Shown here: positions 1 to 12,400 of the stretch, piece by piece | How positions within the stretch are numbered: position 1 is the first letter of the stretch | Layout of the letters: each line of letters begins with the position of its first letter | Assembly: GCA_963678705.1 (NCBI GenBank) | Contig: OY783217.1 | Coordinates: forward strand, 8,370,001-8,434,000 | Length of the DNA stretch: 64,000 nt | Source: Panorpa germanica | Taxonomy: Eukaryota > Arthropoda > Insecta > Mecoptera > Panorpidae | Direction of reading: 5' to 3' | Translations under genes and position numbers: made by a program | The notes under the pieces: generated by a model | Told to the model about the DNA's origin: nothing | Seen by the model: the letters and a program-made list of their open reading frames with translations, nothing else | The model's database searches: none

Positions 1-66
1 CATGGCGTTGTAGATGTTGATAGTGAAGTCTCTGAAGCGTATGCATCAAAACACAAATATTTATAA
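1..66 (+). CDS. Possible C-terminal end of an upstream gene (partial)
   Basis: One frame is open from the window edge to a TAA at 64-66, giving about 21 residues ending EAYASKHKYL. An AATAAA lies directly after the stop at 72-77, as at a gene end. The reverse strand is also open here and the stretch is short, so this may be chance. The family is not recognised. If it is a real gene end, the missing first LRCH exon would have to lie between here and 6269, where I could not find it. Confidence 0.18.
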   Translation, partial: HGVVDVDSEVSEAYASKHKYL

Positions 67-3048
67 GCAGAAATAAACATTGCAAAAAGAAAAATATACG
101 AAGTTTGTTTAAAATTGATGATTTTCTCAGTCTATATTTCAATGGATTGTATCAATCACACTGTTCAAACAAACACATTGATTTCTTAGAAAACTGTAAA
201 TTTTTGTTAGTGACTTAATTACAGATGGCGTTAAAACAATCATGAGTGATGATGGTTGGTTATGCATAATCATTATAATTTTAAAATTTAACTATTTAAA
301 GATTTTGAGTAGATTAAATTATTTTCTCAAAATCGTGTTATATAAAATTAGTTATAATTAAAACAAGAAGAATGTTTAATCATTTATATTCTAATTGTCT
401 ATTTACTTTTCTTACGTATTATAATTATTTCAATATTCATTTATTGTTACAAACTTATAATATTATTCAGATGTCTTTGTCGCTAGTACCACTATCGAAT
501 ACGCTGTATCGTATTTATTTTTGTTTTGGTAGAATTACGTACTTACACCTCAGTTGTACACGTACACGTTGATAAAGTTTTAAATTAAATACAAATTATT
601 TTTTTGCGATTACCTCAATAATTGAGCCAAGCTCTCTAAGTTAGCTGTGTCGTGTATTTTTAACTGATGTACCATGAAGTATCGTTCCGCCTTAAAAAGA
701 TATTTCAATTACATATAATAATATCTAATTTAAATCAACTTATACGAATTAAATATTCGATATTCTATGATTATTTTCCGTTACTAATTAAGTTGAAAAT
801 TGGAGCACCCTTTTATAAACTGTACACGGGAAACCTTATATAAATGTTTCAATCATCCCCCGTAGTAATATAAATCTATAAATAAACAAATTACCCTTGT
901 AAAAGGGTCGGTCAGCATTATAAATACATCCAATTAGCAAAAGCAATTAAAGCCAACGATTATGCCGATAAAACCTTTGCTTGGAAAGCCATGTATGCGC
1001 ATAACTTTGTACTAAGGAACTGGAGATATCAATTAGTTGCTAAAGCTTATTAGCTTAAAAAGGTTTTATGTATTTTAATTAATTATAACACTTCACTAAT
1101 ACAACAAAATATATTCCATTGGCTTTTAATCAATATTGATATAAATTAGTATTTGTATTAATTAGATATTTTAAACTACATGATTTGTGGGTTTTTGAAA
1201 TTAATCTGAACAAGTGAAATAAACCTGCCCTCGTTTAAAAATGTTGATGATGTAACAAAACAAAATTTTGAGGTTAAGTTTTATATGTAATTTTATATGT
1301 AAATAATATATTTTTTTAATTCGACTTCGAATATTAGATTTCGTTTTTTAAGAATACAAGAGTTAAAAGTGTGTGTACAAAATTTGGGCTCGTTACCTTA
1401 TCAGAAATTGATTTTAAAAATCCAATTGTTATGTTTTAATAACAAGGTTCAAAATCTTTACTACTTAAGAAAAACATAGTACACTTATTGAAACAAATTT
1501 TATATTAAAGTTGCATTATAATGCAAGATTCTGCACTAGAAGTTAAATTTCTTTTAGTGCCGGTAGAAGTGTTTAAACTTTTAAAAGTGTGATTGAAATT
1601 TAACTCTTGAAATGCAAGCAAGTTGAATCTTTTCAGCAGATCTCGTCATTTCAGCAGATGGTAATACGACAACCTGAGACAGAAATACGTACAATTTCTT
1701 ATTGTTCTATGGGAAAAATAAAGGCATTAAAAATCAATTTGATGAAATTAAAAGTAAAAAACAAAAAAAAAACAAAGGAAATAGAACTTCGTTTAAAATG
1801 TTATAGTTGGGAGTGCTATGGAGTAATAATAATACAATTTTATTTTCGTGAGAGCAGCACCAGTTTACGATTATTGTCTCAGTTCATGCCTCGTGCTACT
1901 AATTAATAGGTTTGTGACACCACAGTTGGTCTTAATTAAATAATCGTAAATAAGTAATTATTAATTCTAACAATTAAACTGTTATACATTATTTCATTAA
2001 TATTTAATTATATTATTTCTTATTGTTTTTCATTCACAATCATTAAAAATGAATAAAATAACCCGCATGCTGATAAACACGCGATAAGCACTTTTGTATT
2101 ATATAAATTATTAAGTACATTGAAATAATAATTTTGAAGAAGATGATACTGAAAGATGAAGGACTCACTTGCCCTATTTATTACATATTTTAAACAAATT
2201 GCATTATATAAAGTTGTTATTTAATAATCTAAAATTATGATCAACTACGATTACAGCTCCACTTTTGTTTTTATTTTGAAGTAACGGAAGTATGGTTATT
2301 CTATTTCCGGTCGGACATATTGTATGTTGTTTTTTTTTTTAATCTTTGGTCCGAGTTTCATGGTTTTGTGGTCACGATTCTTTAAGAATATCAGTAAGTT
2401 GTTAGGGAAATATAAAACATCGTTAGAGTAAGGTGCGTTCATATTACTCGGAATAAAAGCAACGTAAAGCATCTAAGCACGTACTAAAGAAGTAGATCTT
2501 AACTAGCGCTCTGAGCACTCCATGTGGTGCATAGAATCATAAATGTAAAAGTTATAGCTATAGAATTTTTAATAGGGAATTGATACGAACATAAAAGTCA
2601 GAATTAAGTGAACACAAATGTTTTATATTAACTAATGAAATTATTTTGCAATGAATGTAATTTTCTAACTGTAATTGTGAAGACACTACATTTCGTGAAC
2701 GTAGTTTAAGAAGAAAGTAACAACCAGGTCACTAGAAAGGTTAAGAATCGTTTTATTAAAGTATTTTATTTATTTATATCATACTGGATCTTATTTTATT
2801 ATTTGATTCAATACGTATACCATTATATTCATGATACCGTGGTTATGATATTTTTGTGGTCTGATAATGTGTATGAAATTTCTTCCTAGTATGACCTCGT
2901 TTGTCAACAAATTATAATATATGTTACACTATTCACTTATTAGATGCGTCCGGGAATTATTCGGTTGTTAGTGGTTAGACTTAATTTGTAAGTGACATTG
3001 AAACATTGTAAATAATTAACATGCTATTTTACACGATGCGAAGCACTG
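67..3048. other. AT-rich noncoding stretch
   Basis: I see no gene apart from the small open frame at 886-1053. Short ORFs such as the one near 1607-1906 are rich in Lys, Ile and Asn, have no domain signature and look like chance reading through AT-rich DNA. It is probably intergenic DNA or a 5' intron of the LRCH gene. Confidence 0.5.
886..1053 (+). other. Small open frame, possible exon or gene relic
   Basis: A 55-codon frame without a good ATG ends at TAG 1051-1053. From 916, just after a possible acceptor CAG, it reads 45 codons with unusually coding-like composition for this AT-rich context (Trp, Ala and Tyr rich; it includes KAMYAHNFVLRNWRYQL). The RNWR-type ending faintly recalls the region after an F-box in F-box/WD proteins, but I cannot assign a family. 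It may be a last exon, a decayed gene piece or chance. Confidence 0.2.
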
Positions 3049-3689
3049 CAATGGGCTTGTGTCCTATATCTTAATTTCTATAAAAGTGTACTATATATTG
3101 ATAAAGTGGGTTACTAGAACCTCAAATGTTCAATTAGTTTTTAATAACTCCTTATATGTTAGGAGATATTAACAATTAAAAAAGTCATTTTGTCTCTTTA
3201 ATTATTAAAGGGATTCAACGTTGTACACATTCCAAGTGCATGTGACATCACAATCCTTGTGTAAGGCTACCAACCTTACAGCTCATAAATCTCTGCTATA
3301 TGTATTTATATATCAAAATATCAAATATTATTTACAGCTATTTCAAGGAACAATAAAATTCCAATATTATGTCTGCCTTAGCAGGGTTAAATAAAATAAA
3401 AACTTATTATTCTTTGATTTGACTTGATTATTTGACTACCAACATCTACAGAACATTGCCACAGCACTGACCTACTCAACAAATAACTGATGTTAACATG
3501 CATTTCACGTCATACAAATATGGTCGACCATTTCTAGCGCTAAAAGTACAATTCAAACTTTTAATTGCTATATCACTGTTAATATTTAGATATTTAATAA
3601 AATAGAAACGCCAATACACATTTATTAACATCAATTTCAATCAACAATTGAAAAATCGACTACTCAAAAATGAGGACACGAGCCCATTG
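3049..3689 (-). mobile_element. MITE, CAATGGGC family, copy 1
   Basis: A non-coding DNA element about 640 bp long is bounded by inverted repeats: CAATGGGCTTGTGTCCT at 3049-3065 and its complement with one mismatch at 3673-3689. The whole body matches copies at 5079-5668 and 17777-18374. This copy runs opposite to those two. No convincing target-site duplication is visible, so the superfamily is open. Confidence 0.8.
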
Positions 3690-5078
3690 GACATTTTTAT
3701 AACATTCCACTTCATATTTCTTATTTCTTTAAATATAGAATGAAATCAATTAAATTTTTACTTATATTTGAGGTTTATTTAGCGCAAAAGAGCCTGTACA
3801 GACGTAAGATTTTCTGACGGTAATAACTCTTTTTATGTAAGATATTATAATATTACATATTAAATTATTATATCAGTAAAAGATTTTTAATGTCCTTTGC
3901 ATTGATTAAATGGTTATGTAACAGAATCATGTCAAACTTAGATAATTAATAAAACAAAACGTAAGGTAAGTACGGTATACACGAATTTACGTTTTTTGTT
4001 TAGCAGGAATAGCTAAAACTAGTGTTATTTAAATCTGTTCGATATAAACCAGCCTTTACCAAGATATCTTTCATAAACCAACGCACGTATCACATTTTAC
4101 AAAGACACCAATTGTTTGTTTTTAAAATAAAACAAATGTAAAATCATAAATAAGTAGATATTTGATTTCATCATGAAATGAGTACACAGCGCGATACGCT
4201 GACGATTTTCTTCTAGCATGTAATAGAGAATCACTTTGTTTTCATTTTTAACATAATACATACTAGAAAAATAATAAAATAGAATAAAAAATAAAATGTT
4301 ACGGCTTATGTTTTTATTATTTTTGTTTTAAATGCGTTTTAGAAATGGTTTAACTATGATGTTGTATTTCAAGGCGCCACGTAATTTTATAGCTAGTAAT
4401 ACAATATGAATCATTATTGAATAAAAACAAGCGTATATAATTAATTTTACCATATAAAATATAAAATTAGCAAGTTGGTATTTTTTTGATTGGGAAGTGC
4501 ACAAAAACAGCTGTTTAATTTAGAGAGGTAGTTGACATCTATACTCGGACACCGACTTTATAGAAAATAGAGATAAATGATATTAAAGGTTAAGTAACTG
4601 TATATTACATATGGACGGTTGTTGGCTCAAAGTTTTGTAAGGGCTCTCTCACACTGGAACCGCCTATCAATGGGGTATAGTTGAATTAACACTGTTTATT
4701 AATACACCACTGTACCAGAAGTATTTATTTCATAAAAACATAATCATAGTATGGTTCATACTTACCTATATCAAAATACCGCACTACGATCTATTTGCAG
4801 TCGTATATATCCGAAACATGCTTTGGATATATTCATCTTCGTGTGCTTTACTCTTTGTTAGTACACAGCGAATTATTAATGTTGGGTATACACGTAATGG
4901 TTTACCTGACAGGCTAGACCACCTGTAAGGTAAACCGGATCGTGTAATAATAAAACTGTACAGTTATCCCATACATTCATTCTCAGATTTATCTGCACAG
5001 GCAACTCGCACACTTGAGGCTTATCATAATTTATTTCTAACTTGAAACGTTTTTTCAGAACTTAATTGATATACAAAT
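3690..5078. other. AT-rich noncoding stretch between two inverted MITEs
   Basis: No coding frame is recognised. A strong-looking splice donor (AAG/GTAAGT at 3962-3969) has no plausible exon before it. The one structured item is the hairpin at 4891-4944. Confidence 0.5.
4891..4944. repeat. Short imperfect hairpin
   Basis: GGTTTACCTGACAGG at 4899-4913 pairs with CCTGTAAGGTAAACC at 4922-4936 with one mismatch and an 8-nt loop. Beyond a 4x4 internal bulge, CACG at 4891-4894 pairs with CGTG at 4941-4944. The size fits a small precursor-like hairpin or a foldback remnant; no function is assigned. Confidence 0.55.
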
Positions 5079-5668
5079 GAATGGGCTTGTGTCCTCACTT
5101 TTTAGTGGTCGATTTTTCAATTGTTGATTGAAATTGATGTTAATAAATGTGTATTGGCGTGTCTATTTTATTAAATATCTAAATGTTGATGGAGATATAG
5201 CAATTAAAAGTTTGAGTTGTAGTTTTAGCGCTAGAAATGGTCAGCCATATTTTTATGACGTGAAATGCATTTTAATGTCAGTTATTTGTTGAGTAGGTCA
5301 GTGCTGTGGTAATGTTCTGTAGCTGTTGGTAGTCAAATAATCAAGTCAAATCAAAGATAAATAAGTTTTTATTTTATTTAACCCTGCTAAGGCAGACATA
5401 ATATTGGAATTTTATTATTCCTTGAAATAGCTGTAAATAATGTTTGATATTTTGATATATAAATACATATAGCAGAGATTTATGAGCTGTAAGGTTGGTA
5501 ACCTTACACAAGGATTGTGATGTCACATGTACTTGGAATGTGCACAACGTTGAATCCCTTTAATAATTAAAGAGACAAAATAATTGAACATTTGAGGTTC
5601 TAGTAACCCATTTTATCAATATATAGTACACTTTTATAGAAATTAAGACATAGGACACAAGCCCATTG
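5079..5668 (+). mobile_element. MITE, CAATGGGC family, copy 2
   Basis: This is the same family as copy 1 in opposite orientation. It starts with ATGGGCTTGTGTCCTC and ends with GGACACAAGCCCATTG. It lacks a roughly 50-bp internal segment present in copies 1 and 3 (the part with ATTGTTAATATCTC). Copies 1 and 2 are about 1.4 kb apart and inverted, so a transcript across both could fold back. Confidence 0.8.
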
Positions 5669-6269
5669 TCCATATACTATTTCCTGTTTTATAATGACAT
5701 ATCATAGGAGGGTATAGTTTTTCAGCTGAAATAGGTCGACCTAAAATAGAAAAATCAGCATTGTATAAATTCCCGTTGAGTAGTTCATTATTACATCAAG
5801 ACTTTGAGTTAATTACGGTACTTCTTGGACTGGAAACCCGATAGATATAAATATTCACTGAACTGTAATACCCTGATTTTGTATTCATAGAAGCCTGAAG
5901 CTATACGTTCAATAGCACATTGATAAATAACATGCACTTTTTTACAAGTGTTTTTTTATTTTCTGCGATAGCATCCTAAAGGTAGACATCCACAGAACCT
6001 TAACTGATTCATCTTCACCAACACATTTCCTAAATATCTTTTGCTTATAATTTATTTATAAAGGTATATACTACACAAATGTTACGTACCTATATGTATT
6101 TAAAAGATCATAAGTCTGAAAAATGCTTGAAACGATTAATAAAATATATTTTATTAGAGATCACTTGCGTTATCCAAAAATTACCAATTTTTTATTTAAA
6201 ATAAAGAGATTATTTAAAATGACATCAATTGTATCAACAAATTTACATATTGCTTCTTTTTTGTTACAG
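5669..6269. other. Sequence upstream of the first visible LRCH exon
   Basis: No exon is recognised. The stretch ends in a T-rich tract and the acceptor TTACAG at 6264-6269, so at least its end is intron. The missing LRCH first exon, which should encode the start methionine and the region before the leucine-rich repeats, was looked for here and not found. Confidence 0.6.
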
Positions 6270-6414
6270 ATTTATCAAAAAATCGTTTCTGCGAAGTTCC
6301 TGATGATGTCACAACTTTTCACTATCTGGAACGATTGCTTCTTTATCACAATACAATACGAAGTATACCCGAATCTGTAGCAGGTCTTCAGAGTCTGGTA
6401 TACTTAGATTTAAG
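6270..6414 (+). CDS. Lrch: LRCH exon, first visible LRRs
   Basis: Acceptor TTACAG before 6270 and donor GTATGT at 6415. The exon opens inside an Asp codon (G/AT), so a coding exon lies further 5'. It encodes DLSKNRFCEVPDDV, then an LRR ending YLDL. The last two bases, AG, are completed to Ser by the next exon. Confidence 0.92.
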
Positions 6415-9400
6415 GTATGTTTATATATTTTTATAATAGCTATTAATTTAGTACAAACAATTCTTCAAAGGTTATAATATTATAACAAATATCAATATGA
6501 AAAATAGCCTAAATTTTATATCAAAGATATATTTTCTATGTAGATACTGGTTAAATTTTAACACAACGCAAAATGTATCGAAATCTGGTTTCTCATTCTC
6601 GCAGCACTGTCTCTAATATCCCTAAAATATATTGCACTCTTCTGATTTAATTAATTGATTTATCATTGTACTAATATCTGTAGTGTATGCGAGTGATTTA
6701 TACATATATTTCATTTATTTAGATGTATTTGTACTGTGCTATATATGAAATAATATCCTTCTCCCATTATGATACTCGTTTCACAGTTATTACATTTCCT
6801 ATATTCCCCTTTTCTTTAGTCAGAGATTTGCAACCTATTTTCAGTGTTGCAAAAATATTTGATGTATTTCCAATAATGTGTTTTAATGGTTTAACTGACT
6901 ACCTTAATGACATCAAGTAGTGCTTTGATCGTACTGTATTTTATCCGCATTTAATCAATTATACTTCCGCACGTTTCAAGCTTATTTTTATTACATATTT
7001 TTGTATTTTTTTTTTTAAGAATAACGTTTCGAAGATTACAAAATATTTCATATATTTCTGATAACAATATTTAAAAATTCTTAGCATTTCATTTTTGCAG
7101 GTTACTAATCTCTGTCTAAGTAAGTCTACCTTTCCGAAATTTTGCAAATTTATTAGTTTTGTGTTCATTTCCCCTATTTCCTTCTATATCTTTCATCATT
7201 TTTCATTGGAACCCTCTTTTATACGATTTTCTATTAAAGTATCAGATGCATGGTTTGGGAGTTCTGTAACGTATGTGATTGATGTTTATTTAATGATATT
7301 GTTAGATTTCAACAAAAATATTATTCTCTGTGGAATATTAATACATTTTTCCAAATCAAAAACTTTAAAACAAATAATCCTTTATTTGTAAACTTTTCCC
7401 ATTAGAAGAATTAAACAGACTTAAATTTGTTATTACAACAATGCAATACATGTCTTTGTTTTTAGTTCAAATAAAACATCAAATCCAAAAACAAATAAAT
7501 ATTATAATATTTCCATATATGTTATATGTTTATTTTTAAATATCTTGTCGATAACAGTTTTTGTCATTAAAACTAACAATTCATTAATTTCTCCTACGTT
7601 TACAGTCGAAATCAGTTGACTACCCTTCCTCGAGAAATCTGTCTGTTACCTTTGGAAGTTCTCCTAGTATCTAACAATCGTCTTGTAAGTCTTCCTGATG
7701 AATTAGGACGAATGTGTAAACTAAATGAACTCGATGCTAGTTGTAATGCAATAAGTCATTTACCAGTTAGAATTGGAGAATTGGGAAAGTTAAGAATTTT
7801 AAATTTAAGAAGCAATGCTCTTGTGTATCTTCCATTAGGTATTTTAAATGATATGTTACTTAATCTTGATTTGTAATTACATGAATATTTGATTAATTGT
7901 CTATTTATTTTACAGAGGTTGTCAATTTAAAACTTGTTGCTTTAGATATAAGTAGTAATAGAATTACAACATTACCAGTAGAGTTGCGATTAATGAATTC
8001 TTTAGTCAAATTAAATATTCGTCATAATCCTCTATCAACACCGCCAGCAAATGTAAGTAGCTTTAATTATGGAATTTTATCATAACACGCAAGTACTGAT
8101 ATTAGTAATTACTTGTTTTAGCTATATGAAAAGGGAATGGTACATATTTTTAAATATCTAGAAACACAGCATTTAAAAAATGGTCACACCAAACAGATGT
8201 CAGGACCTTCGTATTCTCGACTCTCAGGTGTAACGGGAATCAGTCCTAATAACACATTAGGACCAGGAGGAATGATGGGGCACAGTCCAGTAAGCACACT
8301 TGATGTATTAAAAATGAAACGACCTCATGTAGATAGTGGGTATAGTACCAGTGATGGTTTCGATAAGCGATGGTCTCAGGAAATACAAGGTTTGTAAAGT
8401 AATTAAATGTTAAAGTGCTACTAAAGTGAAATCTTTAAATAATTTGTGTTTAATATTGTAGGAGGCACAGAAGATATAACTGTAATGTATAATAGTTCAC
8501 ATTCATCAGCATCGTCACAGGGTACTTTAACTCCTTTGGGTAATAATGGTGAAACTCGAAGTGGAAGTTCCACTCCATCAACAATATCTCCTGGTCCAAA
8601 TGATACATCGCCCCCTAGAGAGTTATCCGATGATCGTTTAGCTAATATACAAACCTATAGGTATGTATTTTGTTCTACTTTTGATTGCATCATTCAATTC
8701 ATCATTCTCATTTTATGACTGTTACTTATTTTTTATTTATTTACATTGTAATCTTTAAAAATAAGTAAAAAAGTAACAGCTTAAAGAATATCTTCAGTTA
8801 AATCAGACTTTGATTGCAGAAATAAAACTAAATTCTTTAAAATCAGTTATTTAATTACAGCTTATGCTCTCGCTTGCATAATTCATATTCAACAATCATA
8901 CTTTAATTAAATATTTATATAAAACTAAATTTATGAATATGCATACATTATTTTGCTTATTTCGATTTTAGCTTCTATTGACTTTTAACCGATTTTTTAA
9001 AACTTTTAATGTACATATATTTTATTGTATATTTTTACTGTATAAATTTTCAGGGAGTATAAAGAAGCTCTTCGCCAACAAAGACAACTTGATGGCCATG
9101 TTGTATATCGCTCAAAGGAACACACTCCCCCAACTCCACAAACACCAGAAAATATGTTTTCTGTAACAGGTACACCAAATGGTACACCAGAGCATCATTC
9201 ATCAAATTCATCACCTGGAACACCCTTGTCATCAAGAAATGAACAAATGAACGGCACAGTTATAGACCATGTTTATCAAAATGTTCCTACGTACACAAAT
9301 GGTTATAATAATGGTTCACTACATAATGGATCATCATCAAGTGTTAAAAAACCAATACAAAAAGTGACACCATCTAGAAACTTACATAATGATATTAATA

Positions 9401-12400
9401 TGGATCATATTAAAAGAAACTCTGATAGTAATGATAAAAATTTTATAAATGAAAAATTAAATGATGTTTCAAAATCGCCATTAAAATTGGTTAGAAATGA
9501 TGTTTATATAAAACCTAGTTCACCAGTTAAGTTATCTTCAAGCAGTATTTTAAGTCATAATAATGTTCCTGTTGGAACAAAAAATGCGACATTGACAAGG
9601 AATGGTACAAGGTCAATTACTTGGGATAATTCTGTTACTGATCAGTTAGATAAGTTTAGTTTTACTATGAAACGAGAATTTGATCGACAGAAAGAGGAGA
9701 CTGAGTTAATTGAACAACTAAGACATGTAAATAATTATTTTTGTTTTTGTGATAGTTGTGACCATTTATAAAAAATTGAACATTTTTAATAATCATATAT
9801 TTTCAATTTAAAAAATATTACTATGCATCTAGCCTGATATTTCTGGTTCTAATGTAAAAAATCATCTTTTATAAAGTAATTATATAAATTATATATCATA
9901 CACTTCAATATTGTTTCTTATTTGGACTTAGGTACGATGGTCTTTTGCTATAAGCACGGGGGTAAAATGGTGTAGTATAAAATAATTAATTGTAATTTCT
10001 TCTATCATTACCCAAAAATATCTGATTTTTAGTTATTAAGCATTGATCTCACAAACTTATTACATTTTCGCTAATTAGAATTTTTTTTATGCTTGCTTGC
10101 ATGCACTAATACCTAATAAATAATATCGTGCCTATTACTAATATACATTGGTAAACTATAAAATTAAAGAAATAAGTTTTAACATAATTTTGCAATAAAT
10201 TAATTAATACCAGTACTCCATTATAATTATTATGTAAATTTTATGTCTAACTTACAGATTTGAAATTTCAATTCAAGTTTCAAAGATGGTCACAGCTATT
10301 ATTTTATTACAACTTCAAAATCTATAGCTAATCTAATATTTAAAAAATATATTTTCCAGATTATAGAATCTCGTCTAAAAATGTCGCTGCCACAAGATTT
10401 AGCGTCAGCTCTAACAGATGGTGTAGTTTTATGCCATTTAGCAAACCATGTTAGCCCTAGATCTGTTGGCAGTATTCACGTTCCTTCAGCTACAGTGGTA
10501 AATCATACTTTTTATAAAAAATGTGGACTTTGTATTTATTTGGTTTATTAATATTTTTTTTATTTTTCAGCCTAAGCTTACCATGGCTCGTTGTCGAAGA
10601 AACGTGGATAATTTTTTAGAAGCTTGCAGGAAAATTGGTGTAGAGGAGGTAAGAATTAACAGAATGTTTTTATTATGAAAGTAGTAGAAAATTAGTGGGG
10701 TTTATACAGCAACTAACTACTAAGAACCTGAATAGCTATCTATATTCTGTATTATAATATTGCCAAGTAATAATATGCTTTGAATAGAAACTTCTGCTAC
10801 AACTCTACAAGTAAAGTAGTAAGTAATTTTCAAATGAATTGTTTAAAAGGCACTGGGTTTAAAGATTTATAAGTAAGAAATTGTATCTTATTACGTAATA
10901 TAAATCTGATGTATTCCAAAGCTGACATTTGTTATTAAGCAAAACTTGAACAGACAAGCAAATTCCACTTATTTATATACATAGTTGCATTCATTTTATT
11001 TGTTGCAACTATAGTTAATCTGTTTATATGACAAACTGTATCGGTCGTTGTTATTGATATAGAATATATAGAAATTTAGATTTACATATTTAGAGTTAGA
11101 GTGATTAGATTAAGATGCAGCAAATTATGATTGCTATACATTCTCCCAAACGATTTCTTACTTAGCCTATAATAGTATTTCTGTTTTGTAAATAAATTTC
11201 TAATAATTATAATGGGTATATTATTCCTTATATAATTAATATTGTAATTACATAAAATTACAATCAATTACATGCATAATGGATGTGGATGGAATTGTGA
11301 CATTCTTCAACTTACATAAACCCATAAGTTACATACATAGTTCGAAAATTAATTTATAATTTCTCTTTCGCAGTAAACCATTAGTAAATTCCTAATTAAT
11401 TGAAAATGTTTTCTTGTTCATATTTTTATATTGTTAATTGCTGTATAAATCAATAATTTCGTTAGTTTATAGTAAAAAATTGCATAGACCATATGACATG
11501 CCACTTTTTACCATTAGATTTCTTTTTCATCTGTCTAAATCGGTATATTTCATATTTGTATCATTATGAATAACTGCATTAACATAATTGTCATTAATTT
11601 AAAGAAGAATAACTTATTCTATTAAAGATTAATTTTTACATTATCGTAACACATCAACTTTCACTAACAAGTTTATTTTTTCTTTAACAAATTACATTTT
11701 ATATCATTTATCTAATATCACATTTCGTGATATTTTTGTGAATACAATTCAGAATTAGGTTCATTGAAATGTCTGTTCTTCGTCCTCTACAATCCATCCA
11801 CATCCGCTGTTCTGGACACTCACATCTATCTGGTTGTTGGTTGGTGTGTTGCAGACATTGCTGCCATCCCGCGATCATATCATCAACTGCGCCGACCACG
11901 ATAACGATGAGGGCTCCACAGAAACTCTTCGGCGACTGGTTGAGACTTGCTCTGCTTTAATCTCAGAAGTGGGATCGCCGACCATCAAAACAGATCTGAT
12001 GCGTGCCCGAAACGAACATAAGGATGTGGACTGTGTTGTAGAGGACGATGGCAAGCGTCACCTGAAAGAAAATTTCAATTATGTCGTAGAGAAGTTGGAA
12101 AATTTTGCTGTTAAACATGGAATTGAGGAAAATTGTAGTATTTTGGAGAATAATGGTGATACACCGTGTGATACTTTAGTAAATAAACAGGATAATTTCG
12201 AGATTAAGGAAGATAATTGTAAGATTAAGGATGAACCTTTAGAAAATTTTGTCAAAGGAACATTCAATTTAAAAGATAGATTTGATAAGTATAATCATAA
12301 AATAGTCAATCAAAACGAAAATAATTTTTCTGAAAAAAGAAACTCTTTAAAAGATAAAATATTATATTTTGAAACTAATCATACGGGTAATAACAGTATT

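Noticed and set aside
1607-1906. 99-codon + strand ORF
   Set aside because: Lys/Ile-rich with low-complexity KNKKKTKE, and no motif, splice site or homologue-like pattern.
3962-3969. Strong splice donor that could end the missing LRCH first exon
   Set aside because: The preceding sequence has stops in all frames close by and no LRCH-like residues.
6723-7391. ORFs of 65 and 98 codons inside the first visible LRCH intron
   Set aside because: They lie within an intron proven by matching exon phases; composition is Phe/Ile/Tyr-rich noise.
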